A DNA stretch of 54,759 nucleotides from CAYQQJ01 sp964419935 (GCA_964419935.1 CAYQQJ010000024.1:1-54759), one strand, 5' to 3'; positions 16,501-25,296 are shown, numbered from the stretch's first letter. Notes: generated by a model not told the origin, from the letters alone. Made by a program: numbers and translations.

Positions 16501-17106
16501 ATCAACCTCGCCGCCATTGATGAATACAAAACCGAAGCGGAGCGCAAGCAATACCTGGATTCACAACACGAAGATCTCCATGAAGCGCTGGAAACTCTGG
16601 AGAATGCGATCAAGAAAATTGATCGCGAGACGCGCACGCGTTTTAAGGAAACTTTCGACAAGATTAACAGTGGCTTGCAAGAACTTTTCCCCAAGGTGTT
16701 TGGTGGTGGGCACGCTTATCTGGAACTTACCGGCGAGGATATGCTCGATACCGGTATAGCGATTATGGCGCGGCCGCCGGGCAAACGAAACAGCACCATC
16801 CATTTGCTCTCCGGTGGGGAAAAAGCGCTGACGGCCATTGCCCTGGTGTTCTCCATTTTCCGACTTAATCCTGCTCCATTCTGTATGCTCGATGAAGTGG
16901 ATGCGCCGCTGGATGATGCGAACGTGGGGCGCTATGCGCGGATGGTTGAAGAAATGTCCCCCCAGGTTCAGTTTATTTATATTACCCACAATAAGAGTGC
17001 GATGGAGATGGCGCATCAGTTGATGGGTGTCACCATGCATGAACCCGGCGTGTCGCGCATGGTTACGGTGGATGTGGACGAGGCAGCGGAACTCGCTGCC
17101 GTATAA
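13600..17106 (+). CDS. smc: Chromosome segregation ATPase SMC
   Basis: A full-length 1168-residue SMC protein. The Walker A loop GPNGCGKSN lies at residues 31-39. Two long coiled-coil regions rich in E, Q, R and A flank a hinge near residues 510-670. The ABC signature LLSGGEKAL lies near residue 1069 and the Walker B/D-loop CMLDEVDAPLDD near 1094. It compacts and separates daughter chromosomes with ScpA and ScpB, which are not encoded here. Gammaproteobacteria of the Pseudomonas type use Smc, whereas enterics use MukB. The downstream order zipA-ligA is the usual one in this group. No good ribosome site precedes the ATG. Confidence 0.97.
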   Translation: MRLKCIKLAGFKSFVDPTTVNFPSNLCAVVGPNGCGKSNIIDAVRWVMGESSAKNLRGESMTDVIFNGSGGRKPVGQASIELVFDNSDGTLQGEYASYAEIAIRRKVTRDGQNNYYLNGNKCRRRDITDIFLGTGLGPRSYAIIEQGMISRLIEAKPEELRVYVEEAAGISKYKERRRDTENRMRRTQENLERLTDIREELERQLIRLERQAQAAEKYAELKKEERLLRAQLQAFRYQTLKNASDEKHTLITELELKVESAVTDMVHQDAAIEKHRTEYTELGDVFSEVQGRYYSIGADIARVEQTIQHSQERERQLQTDLEQVNRDCREAEEHMKADRQKTEGWQAELLEIGPELSMLNEAEEDSGEVLLQAEEAMQEWQQEWDQFNLRAAEPRQQAEVQQSRIKHMDQVQQRLLERVEKLEAERKSLVVGEVEEEIGELDEEMATLDLQVEEKRAQVEDVVEALEAARKREQDLAAELDTLRSQLQTARGRHASLEALQQAALGQNKGKIAEWLADHDLADQPRLAEKLEVAAGWDKAVETVLGNSLQAVCVDQNFDAVADVLSGLDQGELTLLDSATARAGTAQADSLLSKVTSSVSVEPLLAGIYAAENLSDALAMRATLAAGESVVTRDGLWLGANWLRVARDKDASSGVIARKQELEELSESIEQLEERTAAASEQLADSKRLVEDSERRREDLRREAEQLTIRHSEVRSLVSARKAKVEQVLEGRQRVDREIGDAREQLKAEAANLAEARTELHTAIARMETDTEEREQLLSKRDTVRQQLDDARQRARHDKDRHHQLAMRHQSVKTQLGSVSQGIQRLEDQLQRMHERREHLTLSLEETREPVEEHKLELEASLEKRVSVENELSEARRRVEEVENALREAERLRHQAEQILTGLRSNLEKERLDMQTLAVKGAGLQQQLKEEDFDLEQVLQDLPEDTDVPTLEQELERIGNRISRLGAINLAAIDEYKTEAERKQYLDSQHEDLHEALETLENAIKKIDRETRTRFKETFDKINSGLQELFPKVFGGGHAYLELTGEDMLDTGIAIMARPPGKRNSTIHLLSGGEKALTAIALVFSIFRLNPAPFCMLDEVDAPLDDANVGRYARMVEEMSPQVQFIYITHNKSAMEMAHQLMGVTMHEPGVSRMVTVDVDEAAELAAV

Positions 17107-17156
17107 TTTTATTTGCGCCGTCGCTCTGGGTGACGGTCTTTCGAATAGGAAATGCA

Positions 17157-18470
17157 ATGCGAGAATTGCTCACGGTCATTATTATTCTGTTGATTGTCGG
17201 CATCCTGTTGGACGGTTTGCGCCGCATGAGACGCGCTCGCAGGGAAAGTCTGCGCATGTCCCGCAACGTGCGCAAATTCGACAAGGAAGATCTGCCTGAA
17301 CCGGACGCCGGCATTACTGGCGAACCGAGGGTGGTGAGCTACCGGGACAACCGGGACGCCGAAAGCCTGACCAAAACCATGCGCGACTCTTTTGCCAAAT
17401 CCCGTATTACTGTTGGTGCCCCCAATCGCATTCCTGAGCAGGTCGCGCTCAATCTTCAGGAGTCCGTGCCCATGTTGATGGATTCTGTCGAAGAGTCTCA
17501 TCAAGCTGAGTCTCATAACGAGTTCGATGATGAACGATTCGATAAAGAATCTGATGAAGAATTCCTTGCAGAAGCTGTGAACGACTATGACGAGACCAGC
17601 ACTGACTGGAACGAGTCTTATGATCCACAAGCTGATTACAGCGATCGCGATCCCTTGATGGAAGGCTATGATGATACGGACTACGACGAAACCGATTATC
17701 GCGATGGGACAGACGCAACAGTCGACGAGGCGGATTACTACGAGGGCGGCGATGCCGTTGATGACCACGTCAGTGACATTGACGACAGCGCCGAGCGGGC
17801 TTCCGGTGTGGCAGAGCCCAGTCTCGGTTCAATGGATGTATTGGCTGATGATGTTTCTCCCGATCGCCCATTAACCGAAAAAGAACGCGCGGAGCAGGAC
17901 GATTATCGAGCTCGCATTGATGCGGATACGCCTGCGGGGCGACGTAAACACAAAGGTAAACGCAGCAATAAAAAGGAGCGCGCAGATAAGAAAGAGCCCG
18001 CAGAAGAGTCTCACTCCAATGATCGTTGGGTAGAACCAGACGAAGTTTTGATCATGAATTTGATGGCGCCGGCGGGCCAGCAATTTGATGGCGGCGAACT
18101 GCTTCAGGCGCTGCTCGATGAAGGCTTGCGTTTCGGTTCCATGAATATTTTTCACCACCACAAGCACGCTGATGGCTCGGGACCGGTGCAATTCAGTTTG
18201 GCCAACATGGTGGTGCCGGGAACTTTCGATTTATCCGCTATGGCGAGTTTCTCCACACCCGGCGTCTCCATGTTTCTGGGCTTGCCCAATGAAGACGAAA
18301 GCCTGGCAGCTTTTGACAGCATGGCGTCGACAGCGAAGGCGTTGGCGGAGCGACTGGGCGGTGAACTGAAAGACGAAAACCGCAGCAACATGACGCGCCA
18401 GACTATTGAGCATAGCCGTCAGCGCGTTATCGAATTTGAACGCAAACAGCGTTTAATGCAGCGCTCCTGA
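17157..18470 (+). CDS. zipA: Cell division protein ZipA with an acidic linker
   Basis: A 437-residue protein. The start at 17157 follows AGGAA and places a membrane helix at residues 3-17, immediately followed by a basic patch, as in ZipA. The C-terminal domain (about residues 295-437, from NDRWVEPDEVLIMN) is the FtsZ-tail-binding domain. The linker between them is notable: instead of the Pro/Gln-rich linker of E. coli it is strongly acidic (about residues 105-245, many DY/DE pairs) followed by a short very basic stretch (about 262-285). It anchors FtsZ rings to the inner membrane. It lies 50 bp after smc and 45 bp before ligA. Confidence 0.92.
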   Translation: MRELLTVIIILLIVGILLDGLRRMRRARRESLRMSRNVRKFDKEDLPEPDAGITGEPRVVSYRDNRDAESLTKTMRDSFAKSRITVGAPNRIPEQVALNLQESVPMLMDSVEESHQAESHNEFDDERFDKESDEEFLAEAVNDYDETSTDWNESYDPQADYSDRDPLMEGYDDTDYDETDYRDGTDATVDEADYYEGGDAVDDHVSDIDDSAERASGVAEPSLGSMDVLADDVSPDRPLTEKERAEQDDYRARIDADTPAGRRKHKGKRSNKKERADKKEPAEESHSNDRWVEPDEVLIMNLMAPAGQQFDGGELLQALLDEGLRFGSMNIFHHHKHADGSGPVQFSLANMVVPGTFDLSAMASFSTPGVSMFLGLPNEDESLAAFDSMASTAKALAERLGGELKDENRSNMTRQTIEHSRQRVIEFERKQRLMQRS

Positions 18471-18515
18471 ACTCGCTGTCGCTGCTAACCCCGCACACTA
18501 GAAGGCAAGCCGTTA

Positions 18516-20558
18516 ATGCGAGCGCCCCCCGAAGTTACAGATCGCGTTGCGACACTGCGCGAACAGATCAATCACCATAACCACCAATATTACGTGCTGG
18601 ACGCGCCTGAAGTGCCGGACGCGGAATATGACCGGTTGATGCGTGAACTGCAGGAATTGGAAGCAGAGTTCCCCGCGCTGGTTACCCCTGACTCGCCCAG
18701 CCAACGCGTCGGTGCCAGCCCACTAGCATCCTTCACCAGTGTGCAGCATGAAATGCCCATGCTGTCACTGGACAATGTATTCAATGAAGACGAACTGCGC
18801 GCATTCGATAAGCGCGTTCGCGATCGGCTGAAAAATGATGAGCTTGTTGAATACGTGTGCGAGCCGAAGTACGACGGCATTGCGATCAACCTGCTTTATG
18901 AAAACGGGCAGTTGGTCCGCGGTGCTACCCGTGGTGACGGTAAAACTGGCGAAGATATCACCCAGAACGTGCGCACCTTGCGCTCAGTGCCGTTGAAATT
19001 GCGCCTGGGCACCTCCGGCAAAAATCACCCTGAGCGGATGGAAGTTCGCGGCGAAATTTACATGCCGCGAGACGGGTTTGAACAACTCAACGAGCTGGCG
19101 CGGGAGCAGGGCACCAAAGGCTTTGTGAACCCACGCAATGCCGCGGCGGGGAGCCTGCGGCAACTGGACCCGCAGATCACGGCGCGTCGGCCACTGGTTC
19201 TTTGTGCCTACGGCGTAGGTATTATGGAAGGCGGGAGCTTGCCGGAACGGCACAGTGATCTGCTCGACCAGCTCGCGGACTGGGGCTTTAGAACCAGTCG
19301 GGAAACCGCGGTGGTCGAGGGCGTTGAGGGTTGCATCAAGTTTTACCACGGGCTTAGTGAACGCCGGGCGGGGCTCACCTATGATATTGATGGCATTGTC
19401 TTCAAGGTGAATCAACTTCAATTGCAGCAAGCGCTCGGTTTTGTGTCGCGGGCGCCGCGCTGGGCCATTGCCCACAAATTTCCTGCCCAGGAGGAAATGA
19501 CGCTGCTGAAGGATGTGGAGTTTCAAGTGGGTCGCACTGGCGCAGTGACGCCGGTGGCGCGCTTGCAGCCGATCTTCGTTGGCGGTGTGACTGTCTCCAA
19601 CGCTACCCTCCACAATCAGGATGAAATCCACCGGCTTGACGTCAAGATTGGTGATACGGTGATTGTCCGCCGTGCGGGGGATGTTATTCCGCAAATCGTT
19701 TCAGTGGTGCTGGCCCAGCGTCCAGATGATGCCAGGGAAATTCTGTTTCCCGACAGTTGTCCCGTGTGCGGCTCACCGGTCGAAAAAGTCGGCGATGAAG
19801 CCGCACTCCGCTGCACCGGTGGGCTTATTTGCGCAGCCCAGCGCAAGGAGGCCATCAAGCATTTTGCCAGCCGTCATGCATTGGACGTTGATGGGCTGGG
19901 CGACAAACTGGTGGAACAATTGGTCGATCGCGAGATGATTCACTCGGTCGCAGATCTTTATAAGCTGACCGGCGAGCAACTGGCCGGCCTTGAGCGCATG
20001 GGACAGAAATCCGCCGATAATCTGATACAGGCGCTACAAGCCAGCAAAAACACAACCTTGCCCCGGTTTATCTACGCACTGGGGATCAGAGAAGTTGGTC
20101 AGGTGACGGCCAATAACCTTGCCCAGGAGTTCGGCGATCTGCCGGACCTGCTGCAGGCCGACGAGGAACGCTTGCAGCGAGTGGCGGATGTCGGCCCGGT
20201 GGTTGCGCACTTCGTGGCGGAGTTTTTCGCGCAGGATGACAACCGGCAGGTGGTTGAGGCGTTGATGGATGCCGGTGTGAATTGGCCTCAGGTAGCGAAG
20301 CCAGCAACGGCGGACTTGCCCCTGGCGGGGCGGATATTTGTGCTGACCGGCAGCCTTGAGGCAATGACCCGGGACGAAGCCAAGGAGCAATTGCAGGCAC
20401 TGGGTGCCAAAGTGGCGGGCAGTGTGTCGGCAAAAACCTACTGTGTCGTGGCGGGACCGGGCGCGGGCTCCAAGTTGGCCAAAGCTGAATCTCTCGGGGT
20501 TGAGATCTGGGATGAGCAGGAACTGATAAAACAACTGGAATCACTAAAAGAAACCTAA
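18516..20558 (+). CDS. ligA: NAD+-dependent DNA ligase LigA
   Basis: A 680-residue ligase of standard length. It has an N-terminal Ia domain (HNHQYYVLDAPEVPDAEYDRL), the adenylation motif CEPKYDGIAI with the nucleophilic Lys near residue 118, an OB fold, a four-cysteine zinc finger (CPVCGSP...LRCTGGLICAA, about residues 413-437), helix-hairpin-helix repeats (about 445-585) and a C-terminal BRCT domain (from about 603). It seals nicks during replication and repair. An AAGGCAAG ribosome site precedes the ATG. Its stop codon shares one base with the next start codon. Confidence 0.98.
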   Translation: MRAPPEVTDRVATLREQINHHNHQYYVLDAPEVPDAEYDRLMRELQELEAEFPALVTPDSPSQRVGASPLASFTSVQHEMPMLSLDNVFNEDELRAFDKRVRDRLKNDELVEYVCEPKYDGIAINLLYENGQLVRGATRGDGKTGEDITQNVRTLRSVPLKLRLGTSGKNHPERMEVRGEIYMPRDGFEQLNELAREQGTKGFVNPRNAAAGSLRQLDPQITARRPLVLCAYGVGIMEGGSLPERHSDLLDQLADWGFRTSRETAVVEGVEGCIKFYHGLSERRAGLTYDIDGIVFKVNQLQLQQALGFVSRAPRWAIAHKFPAQEEMTLLKDVEFQVGRTGAVTPVARLQPIFVGGVTVSNATLHNQDEIHRLDVKIGDTVIVRRAGDVIPQIVSVVLAQRPDDAREILFPDSCPVCGSPVEKVGDEAALRCTGGLICAAQRKEAIKHFASRHALDVDGLGDKLVEQLVDREMIHSVADLYKLTGEQLAGLERMGQKSADNLIQALQASKNTTLPRFIYALGIREVGQVTANNLAQEFGDLPDLLQADEERLQRVADVGPVVAHFVAEFFAQDDNRQVVEALMDAGVNWPQVAKPATADLPLAGRIFVLTGSLEAMTRDEAKEQLQALGAKVAGSVSAKTYCVVAGPGAGSKLAKAESLGVEIWDEQELIKQLESLKET

Positions 20559-21172
20559 TGTCGATTTATAAAAAAATGCCGCTGGCATTGTTGTGTAGCC
20601 TGTTCCTCCTGTGCGGCTGCACCGCGGTGCCGCCCAAGCACCTGGACAATGTCTGCCACATATTTGATGAAAAAGATGGTTGGTACGACGACGCCCGAAA
20701 TGCTTCCGAAAGATGGGGCTCACCCATCCCGGTGATCATGGCGTTCATTCACCAGGAATCGCGCTTCGTTGCCAAGGCCAAGCCGCCGCGCACACGTATA
20801 CTGTGGATATTTCCCGGGCCACGAAAAAGCAGTGCCTATGGTTATCCCCAGGCGAAAGACTCAACCTGGGATTGGTACCAGGAAGCTTCTGGTAACGGGT
20901 GGTCGAATCGCAATAATTTTGACGATGCGGCGGATTTCATTGCCTGGTACAACGCCCAGAGCAGCAAGGGTGCCGGAATTAATCCCCACGACGCCTATAA
21001 TCTCTATTTGGCCTATCATGAAGGCCATGGTGGGTATCGGCGCGGAACGTACAAAAGCAAAGGCTGGCTGATGGGGGTTGCGCGCAAAGTTGGCGTGCGC
21101 GCGAATACTTACAAATCCCAGCTGGCGGGCTGTGAAGACCGCTTGAACAGCAGTTGGTGGTGGCCGTTCTGA
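20558..21172 (+). CDS. Lysozyme-like (SLT/transglycosylase-type) outer-membrane lipoprotein
   Basis: A 204-residue protein with a lipoprotein signal: basic start, hydrophobic core and lipobox LLCGC with the modified Cys near residue 21. After it comes a goose-type lysozyme/SLT-like domain, with the probable catalytic Glu in IMAFIHQESRF near residue 67, the AYGYPQAKDSTWDWY segment, and the late YLAYHEGHGGY segment. It would cut peptidoglycan glycan strands from the outer membrane. The start codon overlaps the ligA stop by one base, so translation is probably coupled. It differs from MltC/EmtA in size; I do not assign a gene name. Confidence 0.8.
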   Translation: MSIYKKMPLALLCSLFLLCGCTAVPPKHLDNVCHIFDEKDGWYDDARNASERWGSPIPVIMAFIHQESRFVAKAKPPRTRILWIFPGPRKSSAYGYPQAKDSTWDWYQEASGNGWSNRNNFDDAADFIAWYNAQSSKGAGINPHDAYNLYLAYHEGHGGYRRGTYKSKGWLMGVARKVGVRANTYKSQLAGCEDRLNSSWWWPF

Positions 21173-21253
21173 GGAAGAGCGCAAGGCCGAGCGGCGGATT
21201 TGTCGTTATGATGTTCATCACAGGCAATGTGTTGACCGAGTGCTCCATGGGAG

Positions 21254-21359
21254 TTTGCCGTCAGGGATAGGTCTTTTGAAACCCTCGCGGCAGGGATGCC
21301 GCGCGGGAGCCACAGGGAGGTGTTTATGCGTTTTCAAAAGATCTATCCCTGACGGCAAA
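21254..21359 (+). repeat. Hairpin repeat family 1, copy C
   Basis: Arms of about 28 bases pair with one mismatch (TTTGCCGTCAGGGATAGGTC against GATCTATCCCTGACGGCAAA). The inner stem CGCGGC/GCCGCG encloses AGGGAT, and the second loop reads CCACAGGGAGGTG. The outer arm bases TGCCG/CGGCA replace the TGTCA/TGATGACA of other copies, again in pairs. The rest of the 297-bp gap shows only the family's outer flank (GGATCGAAGCCAAG). Confidence 0.93.
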
Positions 21360-21469
21360 TGGATCGAAGCCAAGTGGGCGACGTATTATGGTCTGTTGAT
21401 ATCAACCGCAACGTTTATGCCGAATGATAACTTCTTTGACTAACCAGCTTCCGAGAGAATAGAGGCATT

Positions 21470-21892
21470 ATGGATCAGGAATCCATTGTTTACGGATGTA
21501 TCAAAGATAGCGCGAATTTTGCCGCCGATGCCGAGCGTCGGCGCAATAATCGAAAAGTTATGCTGACCTTGCCGGCGGCAGATGACTGGCCTTATCTGTG
21601 CCGGGAAATGTTCGCCATACCTCGTATCGAAGTGGGAATTGATAATTACCATACCGAAGTTATGCACTTCGGTGCGTCCTATCAGGCAATCGAATACGAG
21701 TGGAACAAATGGATGGTGAAATTTGAGGAAATGCTGACGCGTATGTACTGGATGTCCGCCGTGGTGCATCTGGAAACGGAGCTATCCGGCATACACACCT
21801 TTACCTGGGAGTCATCCACCGCAGGCCACAAACCCGGTATGCCAATCAATCGCGCTCACTGTGAGTGGAGCCATGAAAACGTATTTCTGTAA
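21470..21892 (+). CDS. Hypothetical protein, 140 residues
   Basis: I do not recognise this family. The protein is soluble, without signal or membrane segment, and rich in aromatic residues (Trp and Tyr, for example EYEWNKWMVKFEEMLTRMYWM). The ATG follows AGAGG at four bases. Codon use looks like that of the neighbours. It lies 27 bp before a small membrane protein gene and may form a unit with it. It is not a shadow of a larger gene on either strand, so it is probably real. Confidence 0.6.
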   Translation: MDQESIVYGCIKDSANFAADAERRRNNRKVMLTLPAADDWPYLCREMFAIPRIEVGIDNYHTEVMHFGASYQAIEYEWNKWMVKFEEMLTRMYWMSAVVHLETELSGIHTFTWESSTAGHKPGMPINRAHCEWSHENVFL

Positions 21893-21919
21893 TCGTCGGT
21901 AATTCGACTGAGGTAATCC

Positions 21920-22141
21920 GTGAAAGTAAAATTCAAGGTGCGCAAAGGTACCGGTACTTATGTCAGCTTCATAGCCGGTATCGCCTTTATTATTATGGCC
22001 GTAACGCGCTTCGATTTTCCGATCGAAAAAATATTCGAGTTTCTCTGGATCTGCATCCTGATGCTAGTCATTTTGGTGTTGCTGGCCGCACCAGTCGCCT
22101 TGCTGATTCGCTGGTGGTCCAACCGCAATAAATCCAACTGA
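21920..22141 (+). CDS. Small two-helix membrane protein, 73 residues
   Basis: The GTG start follows GAGGTAA. A basic N-terminus (MKVKFKVRKGTG) precedes two predicted membrane helices (about residues 14-29 and 40-62) and a basic tail (RWWSNRNKSN). Both ends are therefore likely cytoplasmic. I do not recognise the family. Its stop is 7 bp before the AraC-type regulator start, so the three genes may be cotranscribed. Confidence 0.6.
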   Translation: MKVKFKVRKGTGTYVSFIAGIAFIIMAVTRFDFPIEKIFEFLWICILMLVILVLLAAPVALLIRWWSNRNKSN

Positions 22142-22148
22142 AGTGGCT

Positions 22149-23210
22149 ATGTCTGCGTCGACAGTTCCCGCAAGTTACGTTCACTACCTGCTCGAGCAAG
22201 CGCACCGCGCGGGCTGTGACATGCAACCGGTGCTGGCGGAACTTGACATTAACGCGCAGGCTCTCGCTCAGGAAGCACAGGTATCCGCCTTCATTTACGG
22301 GCAACTCTATCAGCGCATTATGAGAGCCAGTCAGGACGAGTGGTTCGGTATGTTTGCCGGTGGGCGCGTACCCTTGGGGGCTTTTCGTTTGATGTGTCTG
22401 ACGCTGTTGCAGTGCCAGGATCTGCGTCAGGCTATCAGCCGGGCGGGAGAGTTTTTCGAGCTCTGCCGCGGCTTTCAGGTGCGTTACGGGGTTGAGGTTC
22501 ATGATGACCAGGCCCTGGTGAAAATCGGCCCTGTGCGATCAGTGACTGCGGGGGATTTCACGCAGCTTCAGGCGAACACTGATCCGAATAAAATTCTCAC
22601 AACACTGTACGCATGGCATCGCTTCAGTTGCTGGCTGGTTGGCAAGGATTTGTCCATCAGGAATCTGTACGTCACCTTTGATGAGCACGCGACATTGCAG
22701 CCGCTGACAGACTTTCAGCCGGGCAATATCCATTGCAATCATCCATTCAACGGCTTGAGTTATGACGCTGAATGCCTTGGCTTCCCGGTGATCCAGAACC
22801 AGGATTCGATGATGCAGTTCCTGCGCACGGCGCCTTATCACCTGGTAACGGAGAACCGAACCCAAACCAGCATCAAAGATCGCGTGCGAACACTGCTGAA
22901 CAAAGACGTCAGCAATGCCATGCCTTCGGCGGAGGAGGTTGCCCGGCACTGCAATATGTCAGTAACCACATTACGGCGACACCTACAGGCGGAAAACTCA
23001 TCTTATCAGGCATTGAAAGACGAATGTCGGCGGGAAGCAGCATTTCATTTTTTGAGCTGTTTTGATCTTTCCAACACTCTGGTCGCAGAAAAGTTGGGGT
23101 TCGACGAGCCCAGCACCTTCTTTAGAGCCTTCAAAAAATGGACCGGTCAGACCCCGGGGGAATACCGCCGACAGCTGCTGGCGCGGACGGAAAATTCCTT
23201 GAACGAGTGA
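22149..23210 (+). CDS. AraC-family transcriptional regulator (OruR-like, with Arabinose_bd-type N-terminus)
   Basis: A 353-residue regulator. The N-terminal domain (about residues 15-200) resembles the ligand-sensing domain of OruR/ArgR-like AraC proteins of Pseudomonas. The C-terminal end has two helix-turn-helix units: VARHCNMSVTTLRRHLQAEN and the family signature with FDEPSTFFRAFKKWTGQTPGEYR. Such regulators often control fatty-acid or amino-acid use, and the acyl-CoA dehydrogenase 134 bp downstream is a plausible target. The ATG at 22149 is used; a GTG six bases upstream is possible. Confidence 0.88.
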   Translation: MSASTVPASYVHYLLEQAHRAGCDMQPVLAELDINAQALAQEAQVSAFIYGQLYQRIMRASQDEWFGMFAGGRVPLGAFRLMCLTLLQCQDLRQAISRAGEFFELCRGFQVRYGVEVHDDQALVKIGPVRSVTAGDFTQLQANTDPNKILTTLYAWHRFSCWLVGKDLSIRNLYVTFDEHATLQPLTDFQPGNIHCNHPFNGLSYDAECLGFPVIQNQDSMMQFLRTAPYHLVTENRTQTSIKDRVRTLLNKDVSNAMPSAEEVARHCNMSVTTLRRHLQAENSSYQALKDECRREAAFHFLSCFDLSNTLVAEKLGFDEPSTFFRAFKKWTGQTPGEYRRQLLARTENSLNE

Positions 23211-23344
23211 CCGCCACGGTCGCTCACCCTTCCTTTAAATGCCAGTTGATTTGATCGGATTCGCTATTGCGACTCTTGGCCCTGTGACGTTAAATAGTGG
23301 GATTGGCCGTATTGACTACCATTGACTTATAGAGGTTCATCAGG

Positions 23345-25138
23345 ATGAGCGACTACCAGGTTCCTTTACGCGACATGCAATTCACGTTGTTTGAGCTGTT
23401 TGATTTCGCGGGACACTACGAGGCATTACCGGGATGCGAGGATGCAACAGGGGATGTCATCAATGCGATTATCGAAGAAAGCGCCAAGTTCTGTGAGAAC
23501 GTCCTGGCACCTCTTAACGCTGTAGGTGATGCCGAAGGTTGTCAGTGGAAGGAGGGCGAAGTCACCACACCTTCCGGCTTCAAGGACGCCTACCATCAGT
23601 TTGTGGAGGCGGGTTGGCCATCCATGAGCCACAGTGTCGAGTACGGCGGCCAGGGCTTGCCGGAATCCATGGGTAGTATGCTGAGCGAAATGCTTGGTGC
23701 CGCCAACTGGGCCTGGGCGATGTATCCCGGGCTATCCCACGGTGCCATGAAAACACTGGAGCAGCATGGTACCGATGAGCAAAAACAAATTTACTTGACC
23801 AAGCTGGTCGAAGGCAGTTGGACAGGCACCATGTGCCTCACCGAAGCCCACTGTGGTACAGACCTGGGTATGTTGAAAACCCGGGCACAGCCCAATGACG
23901 ACGGCAGCTACGCCATTACCGGCAGCAAGATCTTTATTTCTGCCGGCGAACATGACCTGGCGGAAAACATTGTGCACATCGTGCTGGCTCGCTTGCCCGG
24001 TGCGCCGGAAGGTACCAAGGGTATTTCGCTGTTTGTGGTGCCCAAGTTCCTGCCGGATGAAAATGGCGGGAAAGGCGAGCGCAACGCCGTCAGTTGCGGC
24101 TCCATCGAGCACAAGATGGGCATTCACGGCAATGCGACCTGTGTAATCAATTTCGACGATGCCAAAGGGTTTCTCATCGGCCCGCCGAATCGCGGCCTCA
24201 ACTGCATGTTTACCTTTATGAACACCGCGCGCCTGGGTACGGCGTTGCAAGGCCTGGCTCACGCGGAGCTCGGTTTTCAAAAGTCCCTGGCGTATACCAA
24301 GGAGCGCCTGCAAATGCGCTCGCTCTCCGGCGTCAAGAACCCTGACGGACCCGCAGACCCGATTATTGTTCACCCCGACGTGCGCCGCATGCTGCTGACG
24401 CAGAAGGCCTTTTCTGAAGGCGGTCGCATGCTGATCTACTATTGCGCTCAACTGGTCGATGTCGAACATTTCAGCCAGGACGAAGAGGCCCGGAAAGAAG
24501 CGGCGGATCTGCTGGCACTGCTGACGCCCATTGCCAAGGCGTTTCTCACCGAAGTGGGCAGCGAGTCCGCCAATTTGGCATTGCAATGCTTTGGTGGCCA
24601 CGGCTACATTCGCGAGTGGGGTGTGGAGCAGAATGTACGGGATGCGCGAATTGCGACCATTTATGAAGGTACCACCGGCGTGCAGGCGCTGGATTTGCTC
24701 GGGCGAAAAGTTCTGATGAGCCAGGGCGAGTTGCTGCGCCGGTTTACCAAGATTATCCACAAGTTCTGTCAGGCCCAGAAAGACAATGATGCCATGGCTG
24801 AGTTCGTGGAGCCTCTGGAAGCGGTGAACAAGGAGTGGGGCGATCTCACCATGCACGTCGGTGCCGCGGCCATGAGCAATGCCGATGAGGTGGGCGCAGC
24901 CTCAGTGGATTACCTGATGTACTCAGGCTATGTCACGCTTGCCTATCTGTGGGCGCGGGCGGCCGCAAAAGCTCAGGAGTATGCTTCTGGTGGTGATGCT
25001 GAGTTCTACCAATCCAAAATCCAGGCCGCGCGTTTCTACTACCAGCGCCTTTTGCCTCGCACGCGAGCGCTGGAGGTGACGATCAAATCCGGTGCTGCCA
25101 ATCTGATGTCGCTGGAAGCGGATTCTTTCAGGTTTTGA
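23345..25138 (+). CDS. Acyl-CoA dehydrogenase (FadE/DmdC-like, with C-terminal extension)
   Basis: A 597-residue enzyme, longer than the 380-residue classical family, with an extra N-terminal segment and a C-terminal domain as in the long acyl-CoA dehydrogenases of Pseudomonas and in DmdC. The FAD/substrate motif GTMCLTEAHCGTDLG lies near residue 165. The catalytic Glu lies in IATIYEGTTGVQALDL, after the typical CFGGHGYIREWGVEQ. It oxidises acyl-CoA to enoyl-CoA in the cytoplasm with FAD. The ATG follows GAGG and AGG. With the FadD-type ligase downstream it suggests a fatty-acid degradation unit. Chain length cannot be inferred. Confidence 0.9.
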   Translation: MSDYQVPLRDMQFTLFELFDFAGHYEALPGCEDATGDVINAIIEESAKFCENVLAPLNAVGDAEGCQWKEGEVTTPSGFKDAYHQFVEAGWPSMSHSVEYGGQGLPESMGSMLSEMLGAANWAWAMYPGLSHGAMKTLEQHGTDEQKQIYLTKLVEGSWTGTMCLTEAHCGTDLGMLKTRAQPNDDGSYAITGSKIFISAGEHDLAENIVHIVLARLPGAPEGTKGISLFVVPKFLPDENGGKGERNAVSCGSIEHKMGIHGNATCVINFDDAKGFLIGPPNRGLNCMFTFMNTARLGTALQGLAHAELGFQKSLAYTKERLQMRSLSGVKNPDGPADPIIVHPDVRRMLLTQKAFSEGGRMLIYYCAQLVDVEHFSQDEEARKEAADLLALLTPIAKAFLTEVGSESANLALQCFGGHGYIREWGVEQNVRDARIATIYEGTTGVQALDLLGRKVLMSQGELLRRFTKIIHKFCQAQKDNDAMAEFVEPLEAVNKEWGDLTMHVGAAAMSNADEVGAASVDYLMYSGYVTLAYLWARAAAKAQEYASGGDAEFYQSKIQAARFYYQRLLPRTRALEVTIKSGAANLMSLEADSFRF

Positions 25139-25182
25139 TGACGCGCTGAATTTATGCTCCGGGTTGCGGTCGGTATTGTTAG

Positions 25183-25262
25183 GTATTAACCCGCCAATCT
25201 TGATTGCCAGGTTAATACGCTCGCAGGACTTACATCTACTGAGACCTGCGAGTAACTTTTTT
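25183..25262 (+). terminator. Double hairpin with T-run after the acyl-CoA dehydrogenase gene
   Basis: First comes a near-perfect hairpin: GTATTAACC/GGTTAATAC at its base, 17-base arms with two mismatches and a 2-base loop (25183-25218). Directly after it a stem CTCGCAGG/CCTGCGAG (25220-25252) is followed by TAACTTTTTT. The second stem with its T-run is a plausible terminator. The very tight first hairpin is separate and unexplained. Confidence 0.65.
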
Positions 25263-25296
25263 CGAAGTCTAGTGCTAGGTCGAGTGCACCAAAGTC

